Assembly (NCBI GenBank): GCA_016713225.1
Contig: JADJPO010000001.1
Coordinates: 124,001-188,000 of the forward strand
Source: Kineosporiaceae bacterium
GTDB taxonomy: Bacteria; Actinomycetota; Actinomycetes; Actinomycetales; Kineosporiaceae
Length of the DNA stretch: 64,000 nt
Direction: 5' to 3'
The notes beneath the pieces were generated by a model. It saw only the letters and a program-made list of their open reading frames with translations, was not told the DNA's origin and did not search any database. Both the position numbers and the translations under genes were made by a program. Shown in pieces: positions 42,526 to 49,448 of the stretch (positions are counted from its first letter, which is position 1; each line of letters begins with the position of its first letter).

Positions 42526-43155
42526 TCAGCCCGTCAGCGCGCGGATCGATGCCGCTGTCGCTGTGCTGAGCTCCTGGAACTCCAGGCGCAGGTCGTAGCC
42601 GGCGGTCTTGCCGATCACCTGGGCCTGCTCGTCCACCTCACCGCCGGGCAGGTCGAGCTTCACCCGGACCAGGGCACCTCGCGACGGCCACACCGTGGCA
42701 GCGGAGGCCACCTTGACCCCACCGAGGGAGATGTCCAGCGTCCGGGACCGGGCGAAGGACCAGGTCCCGGTGTGCGGGTCCTGCCAGAGGATCGTCGCCG
42801 GCACCTCGACCTCGGCCCGACGGAAGCGCCGCCGCTGGATGAACTCGGGCGGACCGATCAACTGCAGGACGAGCAGGTCGTGGCCCTTGAGCCAGATCGA
42901 GACCGGAACGTTGGCTGCACCGTCGCGCACCGAGATCACTGCGACGCCGTGCATCCGGCGCTGCCGCAGGCCATCCGGTTGGTCGGCCACCGGGATCCGG
43001 ACACTGATGGTGTCCGGTCCGATGTGCTGGATCCTTCCCGTCATCGTGGCCCCGGCGACCACCAGCCCTACCTCGTTGCCGGCGTCCAGGCTGGCCAGGA
43101 GGTCGGCTATCGGTGCCCCGGTCCGAGCCGGCGAGTTGTTCACGGTGTTCTCCAC
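42526..43155 (-). CDS. PilZ domain protein (YcgR-like), likely c-di-GMP effector
   Basis: A 209-residue protein with an N-terminal YcgR-type domain and a C-terminal PilZ domain whose c-di-GMP signature is present: QRRRFRRAEVEVP (R-x3-R type) and DISLGGVKV (D/N-x-S-x2-G). It probably reads c-di-GMP and alters motility or surface behaviour. It lies 136 bp upstream of the chemoreceptor gene in the same orientation, suggesting a link between c-di-GMP and the chemotaxis pathway. GTG at 43155 overlaps its own GGAGG; a GTG at 43143 with GGAG six bases upstream may be the real start. Confidence 0.88.
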   Translation of the reverse strand: MENTVNNSPARTGAPIADLLASLDAGNEVGLVVAGATMTGRIQHIGPDTISVRIPVADQPDGLRQRRMHGVAVISVRDGAANVPVSIWLKGHDLLVLQLIGPPEFIQRRRFRRAEVEVPATILWQDPHTGTWSFARSRTLDISLGGVKVASAATVWPSRGALVRVKLDLPGGEVDEQAQVIGKTAGYDLRLEFQELSTATAASIRALTG

Positions 43156-43383
43156 CCTCCGCGTGCGGGGGCCTGCGAGATCGACGGCGAGGACCTGACC
43201 TCTGCCTCACCGAGGTATCGGCCGTCGAGCGGCCCAGCTTGCGGCCATCCGGACGGTGCGTTCAGAACGCGCGTGAGGCGGTCCGGTCCCAGGAGCCCTG
43301 GGGACGGGTGCTGGTGAGCCGCGAGCCACGGTTCGGGTGGTGGCGCCCTGACGGTGAGGCGCCCCCGACGGTGGTGGGGGACG

Positions 43384-44592
43384 ATGGTCGCCATGGCGGG
43401 GGAATCCGGGCGGCGATTGCCGGCGCTGGACGTGACTCGCACCGCCGCGATTCTGGGCATGATCGCGATCCATGTCGGCGGACCGTGGGTCTACTTCCCG
43501 GCGGGGGCATGGCGGGTGCTGCACCTGGCGGCGGGGTACGCGGCGGGCATGTTCGCGGTCGCGGCGGGGGTGTCGCTGTCGTTGACCCTGCCGGCTCGGG
43601 GTGGCTCCGGGTGGCGTGCCTGGTCGCCCACCGTGCTACGGGGCGTTGTCCTGTTCCTCTTGGGGCTGCTCGTGCGACCGGTTGCCCAGCAGGTGCTGGT
43701 AATTCTGTGCGTCTATGGCGCTCTGTTCGTCATCGCCCCGGCGTTCCGTCGGCTGCTGGGATGGGGCCTGATCGCCCTGGGCGCGACGCTCGCCCTCGCC
43801 TGGCCCGTGATCTCGCTGGCCATCCGTCGCCGGCTTCGGACTCCGCCACCTGCGCTCGACGTGAGCTGGGGGGCGCTGACCGATCCGGACGCCGCGCGGA
43901 TCGTGGCCCGCACCCTGCTGCTGGACGGCGCCTACCCTGTGCCGACCTGGCTGGCGCTGATGTTCATCGCCTGGGGGGCGCACCGCGCCGGGCTTCTCGC
44001 CCCGTCCCGATGGGTCGAGTTGGCGGCGACCGGCGCGGCCCTGGTGGGCCTCGGATTCGGGGGCTCGGCCCTGGTCGAGGCGATCTGGCGGCCACGGGCC
44101 GAGGCGCTGGCCGTACTGTCGGCGCAAGGCTTCGCTGCTGACGAGGCGGTGGCGACGGTCGACCACGTCTACGGCGTCCCGTTGACCCTGGACTGGTCGG
44201 GCCTGCTCACCGCCGGACACCACAGCGGTACGACGTTCGAACTACTCCAGATCCTGGCTGTCGCCGCGAGCACGTATGCGCTGGCGGCCGGGCTCGCCAC
44301 GGCGCGCGCCCCCGGCCCGGCGATCGCCGGGGTGCTGGCCTGGCCGGGACGGATCGCCTTGACGCTCTACGTCGGCCACCTGCTGCTGCTGCAGACGATC
44401 CCGAGGCTGATCGCGGACGATGCCGCCCCCAGCGGTTCGGTGACCGGCCCGCTCACGGCGACCGGGACCACGATCGAACTGGCGGTGTTCTGGCTCGTGG
44501 CCTTCGCTCTGGGCGGCCTGCTCCGCCGCCGCCGCGGCCCTCTCGAGTGGGCCGTCCGCCGCCTCACCCACCCTTTCCCCCGGAAGACATAG
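43384..44592 (+). CDS. Membrane acyltransferase-like protein (DUF418 / HGSNAT-like)
   Basis: A protein of about 402 residues with about ten hydrophobic segments. The start PALDVTRTAAILGMIAIHVGGPWVYF resembles the heparan-alpha-glucosaminide acetyltransferase/DUF418 entry motif (LD..R..A..GM...H), and the C-terminus has WPGRIALTLYVGHLLLLQT and LEWAVRRLT, as in DUF418 proteins. Such proteins are thought to move acyl groups across the membrane onto sugars or other polymers, but substrates are mostly unknown. ATG at 43384; ATG at 43393 is an alternative. It diverges from the PilZ gene and is followed 65 bp later by the phosphofructokinase gene. Confidence 0.75.
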   Translation: MVAMAGESGRRLPALDVTRTAAILGMIAIHVGGPWVYFPAGAWRVLHLAAGYAAGMFAVAAGVSLSLTLPARGGSGWRAWSPTVLRGVVLFLLGLLVRPVAQQVLVILCVYGALFVIAPAFRRLLGWGLIALGATLALAWPVISLAIRRRLRTPPPALDVSWGALTDPDAARIVARTLLLDGAYPVPTWLALMFIAWGAHRAGLLAPSRWVELAATGAALVGLGFGGSALVEAIWRPRAEALAVLSAQGFAADEAVATVDHVYGVPLTLDWSGLLTAGHHSGTTFELLQILAVAASTYALAAGLATARAPGPAIAGVLAWPGRIALTLYVGHLLLLQTIPRLIADDAAPSGSVTGPLTATGTTIELAVFWLVAFALGGLLRRRRGPLEWAVRRLTHPFPRKT

Positions 44593-44657
44593 AGATCACA
44601 CCTCTGGGCAAGGTGTCGCTCACCGTGGGTCACGCCGCGCCAGAGAGGATCGAGGCC

Positions 44658-46892
44658 GTGTCCGACACCCAGACGCCCATGACCCGCCTCGCCGTCCTCA
44701 CCAGCGGCGGTGACGCCCAGGGCATGAACGCCGCGCTGCGCGCCGTCGTTCGCAGCACGATCGCCGCAGGCGCGCAGCCGTACGCGGTCTACGAAGGCCT
44801 GCAAGGGCTGGTGGACGGCGGCGACCGCATCCGCCGGCTGCACTGGGAGGACGTCGGCAGCATCCTGCACCGCGGCGGCACCATGATCGGCACCGCGCGC
44901 TCGGCCGACTTCCGCACCCGCGACGGACGACGCACCGCGGCGCTGAACCTGGTGCGCGAAGGCATCGATCGGCTGGTGGTGATCGGCGGTGACGGCAGCC
45001 TGTCCGGGGCGGCCGAGTTCCACACCGAGTGGCCCGACCTGCTCGGCGAGTTGGTCGCCGACGGGCGGTTGGACGCCGAGACCGCCGCGCGGCACCCGCA
45101 CCTGATGATCGCCGGACTGGTCGGCTCGATCGACAACGACCTGGTCGGGTTCGACATGACCATCGGCACCGACTCGGCGCTGCACCGCATCGTCGATGCG
45201 ATCGACGCGATCACCTCGACCGCGGCCAGCCACCAGCGCAGCTTCGTGGTCGAGGTGATGGGACGCCACTGTGGCTACCTGCCCCTGATGGCCGCGATCG
45301 CGGGCGGCTGCGACTACGTGTTCGTGCCCGAGCAGCCCGCCGGACCCGGCTGGCAGGACGAGCTGTGCGAGGCGCTGCGCGCCGGGCGGGCCGCCGGACG
45401 CCGCGACAGCCTGGTGATCGTCGCCGAAGGTGCGGTCGACACGCAGGGTGAGCCGATCCGCGCCGAGCAGGTGATGACCGTGCTGCGCGATCGGCTCGGT
45501 GAGGACACCCGGGTCACCAACCTCGGTCACGTACAGCGTGGCGGGCGGCCGAGCGCCTTCGATCGGTGGATGAGCACCCTGCTCGGTCACGGTGCGGCGC
45601 GCGAGGTGCTGGACGCCGTCCCGGGGGCCGAGCCGGTGCTGATCGGCCTGCAGCACAGCCGGGTCAGCCGGTTGCCGTTGCTGGCGGCGGTGGCGGCGAC
45701 TCGAGAGCTGGGCGTGCGGATGTCCGCCGGGGACACGGCCGGGGCGGTCGCGGCCCGCGGCGCCACCTTCGCGACGATGATGCAGATCCTGGCGGCGACG
45801 GCCACGCCGCCCGAGCAGGCGCTGCCGGACGACGCCCCGCGCGTCGGCGTGATCCACAGCGGTGGGTTGGCGCCGGGCATGAACAGTGCCGTGTACGCGG
45901 CGGTGCGGCTCGGGATCGCCCGCGGGTTGCGGATGATGGGGGTGTTCGGCGGGTTCGAGGGCCTCGCGGCGGGCTCGGCTGCGGGGACGGTGCGCGAGCT
46001 GTCGTGGCACGAGGTCGACGGGTGGATCGCCGAGGGCGGCGCAGCGTTGGGTACCCAGCGCGCGATCCCGGACGTCGAGCACCTGTACGCCATCAGCCGG
46101 GCTGTCGAGGAGCACCGGCTCGATGCGTTGCTGGTGATCGGTGGCTACAACGGCTACCTGTCGGCGGCCTCGTTCGTCGCCGAGAGCGCGCGGTTCCCGG
46201 CGCTGCGGCTGCCGATCGTGTGCGTGCCGACGACCATCGACAACAACCTGCCCGGTTCGGACGTCACGATCGGCGCCGACACCGCGCTCGGGGTGGCGGT
46301 CGAGGCGTTGGACGGCATCAAGCAGTCCGCCGGGGCGCACCGACGCTGCTTCATCGTCGACCTGATGGGACGTCGCTGCGGGTACCTGACCACGATGGCC
46401 GCCCTGGCCGGGGGCGCCGAGCGGGTCTACCTGCACGAGACCGGCGTCGACCTGCCGGGCATTCAGGGCGACCTCGAGGCGATGCGGGCCGCGTTCCGCG
46501 CCGGGCGCCGGCTGTTCCTGGTGCTGCGCGCCGAGGGGGCCAACGACAACTACACCGGCGACGTCCTGGCCCGGCTGTTCACCGAGGAGAGCGAGGGCTT
46601 GTTCGACGTCCGGAGTCTGGTGCTCGGACACGTCCAGCAGGGCGCCGCGCCGTCCCCGTTCGATCGGATCCTGGCCGTTCGCCTGGTCACCGAGGCGCTG
46701 GATGTGATCACCAAACAACGCGCCGACGGCCGCTGCGAGGCGGTCTACCTGGGCTCGGTCGAGGGCGAGCTCCGCACGGCACCCTTGGCGAGACTGACCG
46801 ATCACCTGGACCCCGAGTCCCGCCGCCCGCGTGACCAGTGGTGGCTCGCCCACCTGCCCACCCTCGCCGCCCTCGCCGACCGCCCCACCTGA
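44658..46892 (+). CDS. Tandem-domain 6-phosphofructokinase
   Basis: A 744-residue protein with two complete PFK domains. The first has TSGGDAQGMNAALR, IGGDGSLSGA, GSIDNDLVGFDMTIGTDSAL and MGRHCGYLPL; Gly at the two ATP/PPi discriminating sites (after GGD and before SIDND) points to ATP use. The second (IHSGGLAPGMNSAVY, IGGYNGYLSAASF, TTIDNNLPGSDVTIG, MGRRCGYLTT) has lost the GGDG phosphate loop and the second Asp of TIDND, so it is probably regulatory, as in eukaryotic PFKs. It phosphorylates fructose 6-phosphate in glycolysis. GTG at 44658 with GAGAGGA upstream. Convergent with ino1 across two repeat elements. Confidence 0.88.
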   Translation: MSDTQTPMTRLAVLTSGGDAQGMNAALRAVVRSTIAAGAQPYAVYEGLQGLVDGGDRIRRLHWEDVGSILHRGGTMIGTARSADFRTRDGRRTAALNLVREGIDRLVVIGGDGSLSGAAEFHTEWPDLLGELVADGRLDAETAARHPHLMIAGLVGSIDNDLVGFDMTIGTDSALHRIVDAIDAITSTAASHQRSFVVEVMGRHCGYLPLMAAIAGGCDYVFVPEQPAGPGWQDELCEALRAGRAAGRRDSLVIVAEGAVDTQGEPIRAEQVMTVLRDRLGEDTRVTNLGHVQRGGRPSAFDRWMSTLLGHGAAREVLDAVPGAEPVLIGLQHSRVSRLPLLAAVAATRELGVRMSAGDTAGAVAARGATFATMMQILAATATPPEQALPDDAPRVGVIHSGGLAPGMNSAVYAAVRLGIARGLRMMGVFGGFEGLAAGSAAGTVRELSWHEVDGWIAEGGAALGTQRAIPDVEHLYAISRAVEEHRLDALLVIGGYNGYLSAASFVAESARFPALRLPIVCVPTTIDNNLPGSDVTIGADTALGVAVEALDGIKQSAGAHRRCFIVDLMGRRCGYLTTMAALAGGAERVYLHETGVDLPGIQGDLEAMRAAFRAGRRLFLVLRAEGANDNYTGDVLARLFTEESEGLFDVRSLVLGHVQQGAAPSPFDRILAVRLVTEALDVITKQRADGRCEAVYLGSVEGELRTAPLARLTDHLDPESRRPRDQWWLAHLPTLAALADRPT

Positions 46893-46903
46893 CCACCCCA
46901 AGA

Positions 46904-47004
46904 AACCCGCTCATGCTCCGTGGGTGACGGGTCATGCTCCGCGGGTGAGGGGATGAAACCGGCATTTCGGGTATGAATGCTGGTCGCTGCGGAGCATGGG
47001 CGGG
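46904..47004. repeat. 101-bp palindromic intergenic repeat, copy 3
   Basis: Left arm begins AACCCGCTCATGCTCCG and is followed 20 bp later by a near-perfect direct copy (GTCATGCTCCGCGGGTGA); the right arm (CTGCGGAGCATGGGCGGG) is inverted. It lies in the 495-bp gap between the convergent phosphofructokinase and ino1 genes. The rest of that gap apart from copies 3 and 4 shows nothing recognisable. Confidence 0.9.
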
Positions 47005-47273
47005 CGGCAGGCTGACTCGGGTCCAGGGGCTGCGGAGCTGCAGACGCAGGAACGCGACGTTGTCGCTCACCATCTGCGTGAGGGGAGCGCGCTCAGACGA
47101 AGATCGCCGAACGCTGCACCACGTTCCACGGCGGCGGCATCCACCGGGCAGCGCCGGTTCGGGCTCGGTGACTGCGTCGCGTGCGCGAGGCACCGGCACC
47201 GGAAAGGCCGGTTCGGACGCCGGGCGCTGCCCGCCCGGCATCCCCTGTTGCAGCGCCGCGCGCGTCACCCTCG

Positions 47274-47375
47274 AACCGGCTCATGCTCCGTAGGTGCCGC
47301 GCCGCTGCCCGATATGTGGCTTTCTGGAGCGCACCAGCGGAGCATGAGCGGTCACCTGCGGAGCATGAGCAGGTT
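47274..47375. repeat. 102-bp palindromic intergenic repeat, copy 4
   Basis: Left arm 47274-47294 (AACCGGCTCATGCTCCGTAG) and right arm 47355-47375 are inverted repeats. An extra inverted copy, GCGGAGCATGAGCGG, lies just inside the right arm, giving two same-direction motifs on the right side. It ends 12 bp before the ino1 stop codon and may act as its terminator. Confidence 0.9.
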
Positions 47376-47387
47376 GTTGAGGGGTTG

Positions 47388-48461
47388 TCAGGCCTCGTTG
47401 CGGATGAAGGCCTCGAGGTCGGCGCGGCCCTGGCGGTCCTCGACCTGCACCGGCGGGGACTTCATGAAGTAGGCCGCCGCGGGGATCACCGGGCCGCCCT
47501 GGCCCCGGTCCTTGGCGATCTTGGCGGCGCGCAGCGCGTCGATGATGACGCCGGCCGAGTTGGGGGAGTCCCAGACCTCGAGCTTGTACTCCAGGTTCAG
47601 CGGCACATCGCCGAACGCGCGGCCCTCGAGCCGCACGTAGGCCCACTTGCGGTCGTCCAGCCAGGCCACGTAGTCGCTCGGGCCGATGTGCACGTTGCGG
47701 GCACCCAGATCGTGGTCGAGGTTCGACGTCACGGCCTGGGTCTTGGAGATCTTCTTCGACTCCAGCCGGTCACGCTCGAGCATGTTCTTGAAGTCCATGT
47801 TGCCGCCGACGTTGAGCTGGTACGTCCGGTCGAGGACAACCCCCCGGTCCTCGAACAGCCGCGCCATCACCCGGTGCGTGATCGTCGCGCCCACCTGCGA
47901 CTTGATGTCGTCCCCGACGATCGGCACGCCCGCGGCGCGGAACTTCTCGGCCCACACCGGGTCACTCGCGATGAACACCGGCAGCGCGTTCACGAACGCC
48001 ACCCCGGCGTCGATCGCGCACTGCGCGTAGAACTTGTCCGCCTCCTCCGACCCGACCGGCAGGTAGGAGATCAGGACGTCGACCCGCTCGTCGCGCAGCA
48101 CCTGGACGACGTCCACCGGCTCGGCGTCCGACTCGGTGATGGTCTCGCGGTAGTACTTGCCCAGTCCGTCGAGGGTGTGGCCGCGCTGCACGGTGACGCC
48201 CGACGGCGGCACGTCGCAGATCTTGATGGTGTTGTTCTCGGACGCCCCGATCGCATCGGCCAGGTCGAGCCCGACCTTCTTGCCGTCCACGTCGAAGGCG
48301 GCGACGAACTCGATGTCGCGCACGTGGTAGTCGCCGAACTGCACGTGCATCAGACCGGGGACGCTGCCGCTCGGGTCGGCATCGGCGTAGTAGTGCACTC
48401 CCTGAACGAGGGAGGCAGCGCAGTTGCCGACTCCGGCGATGGCGACGCGGATCGAACCCAT
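47388..48461 (-). CDS. ino1: Inositol-3-phosphate synthase
   Basis: A 357-residue enzyme that turns glucose 6-phosphate into 1D-myo-inositol 3-phosphate with bound NAD+, feeding phosphatidylinositol and mycothiol synthesis in actinobacteria. Signature segments are the NAD loop VAIAGVGNCAASLVQGV, VNALPVFIASDPVWAEKF, GDDIKSQVGATITHR, LNVGGNMDFKNMLE and SKKISKTQAV. Length matches mycobacterial Ino1. ATG at 48461 with GGAAGGAACACC upstream. It follows padR by 60 bp in the same orientation, the usual actinobacterial pairing, and the PadR protein may regulate it. Confidence 0.96.
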   Translation of the reverse strand: MGSIRVAIAGVGNCAASLVQGVHYYADADPSGSVPGLMHVQFGDYHVRDIEFVAAFDVDGKKVGLDLADAIGASENNTIKICDVPPSGVTVQRGHTLDGLGKYYRETITESDAEPVDVVQVLRDERVDVLISYLPVGSEEADKFYAQCAIDAGVAFVNALPVFIASDPVWAEKFRAAGVPIVGDDIKSQVGATITHRVMARLFEDRGVVLDRTYQLNVGGNMDFKNMLERDRLESKKISKTQAVTSNLDHDLGARNVHIGPSDYVAWLDDRKWAYVRLEGRAFGDVPLNLEYKLEVWDSPNSAGVIIDALRAAKIAKDRGQGGPVIPAAAYFMKSPPVQVEDRQGRADLEAFIRNEA

Positions 48462-48480
48462 GGTGTTCCTTCCGTGGTGG

Positions 48481-48520
48481 GGCGGTGAGGGTGGGGCGGG
48501 GGCGGTGAGGGTGGGGCGGG
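48481..48520. repeat. Perfect 20-bp direct repeat between padR and ino1
   Basis: Two adjacent perfect copies of GGCGGTGAGGGTGGGGCGGG fill most of the 60-bp gap between the padR stop and the ino1 start. G-rich on the plus strand, C-rich on the transcribed mRNA. Confidence 0.85.
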
Positions 48521-48521
48521 G

Positions 48522-49142
48522 TCAGGCGGGTGGCTCGATGAGGTGGGTCATGTTCCCGGCGCGTTCGGAGTCGATCAGTTCGTCCAGCCAGCGCACCTCG
48601 CGCTCGACGGCCTCGAGACCGTGCCGGGCCAGCGCCTGGGTGTAGGCGTCGCGGCGTTCGCGGGTGCGCTGCATCGCGACGCGGGCGGCCTCGCGCCGCT
48701 CCTGCAGTCGCATCCGGCGCCCCTCGAGAATGCGCAGCCGGGTGCCGGCGTCGGTGCGGGCGAAGAACGCGAAGTGGACGTCGAAGGTGTCGTCCTCCCA
48801 GGTTTGCGGCCCGGCGTCGGTCACCAGGTTCTGGAAGTGCTCCTTGCCCTCGGCGGTGATCTCGTAGACGATCCGGCCCCGCCGTCCGGTGAGTGCCCCG
48901 GCGAGGGGGGCGTCGGGCAGCGGCGCGTCACATGCCGCGTCGTCCGTGGCGCTCTCGCGGATCCAGCCCTTGGCGACCAGGCCCTTCAAGGTCGGGTAGA
49001 GCGTGCCGTAGGACAACGCCCGGAACGTGCCGAGGCGGCCGTTGAGCAGCTTGCGCACCTGGTAGCCGTGCATCGGGGCCTCGTGCAGAACGCCGAGGAC
49101 GGCGAGCTCGAGGACGTCGGTGCGCCGTCCTGTGCGTGCCAT
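48522..49142 (-). CDS. PadR family transcriptional regulator
   Basis: A 206-residue regulator. The N-terminal winged helix (LAVLGVLHEAPMHGYQVRKLLNG; YGTLYPTLKGLVAKGWI; GRIVYEITAEGKEHFQNLV) is typical of PadR, followed by a Vir-like C-terminal dimerisation helix region (RRMRLQERREAARVAMQRTRERRDAYTQALARHGLEAVEREVRWLDELI). ATG at 49142, preceded by a perfect 21-bp palindrome that is probably its own operator. It is cotranscribed with ino1 and matches the padR gene next to ino1 in mycobacteria and streptomycetes. The ligand is unknown. Confidence 0.92.
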   Translation of the reverse strand: MARTGRRTDVLELAVLGVLHEAPMHGYQVRKLLNGRLGTFRALSYGTLYPTLKGLVAKGWIRESATDDAACDAPLPDAPLAGALTGRRGRIVYEITAEGKEHFQNLVTDAGPQTWEDDTFDVHFAFFARTDAGTRLRILEGRRMRLQERREAARVAMQRTRERRDAYTQALARHGLEAVEREVRWLDELIDSERAGNMTHLIEPPA

Positions 49143-49165
49143 GGGTCCTCCTGATGCATCCCGTA

Positions 49166-49186
49166 GATGTATCGCTCCGATACATC
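49166..49186. promoter_or_regulatory. Palindromic operator upstream of padR
   Basis: Perfect 9-bp arms GATGTATCG and CGATACATC around CTC, 24 bp upstream of the padR ATG. This is the shape of PadR operators, so autoregulation is likely; it could also affect the divergent ponA gene. The rest of the 306-bp gap (49143-49448) should hold the ponA promoter; nothing else stands out. Confidence 0.75.
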
Positions 49187-49448
49187 CGAACGTTAGGTGA
49201 GGGGATGTCCGGACGCAACCCCTTGCCGTCCACGGGGGTGTGCCACACCACGGATGGACGCCCGGCGCGACAGGCCGTCAGGTCGGCGTTGCGCCCCGCG
49301 TCGGCGTAGCCTGGCCCCGCTCGCCTGAGTGGGATTTCCGGCCCACACAGGTGGGATGCGCATACTGGCCCGACGAAAGCGCCCACATCGGGCATCGTGG
49401 GGCCGACAGCCGAGATCGGTCCCCGAGCGAATCCGAGGACGACAACAC

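Noticed and set aside
46973..47293. Open frame of about 106 codons between the phosphofructokinase and ino1
   Set aside because: It overlaps two copies of the intergenic repeat and has no recognisable domain.
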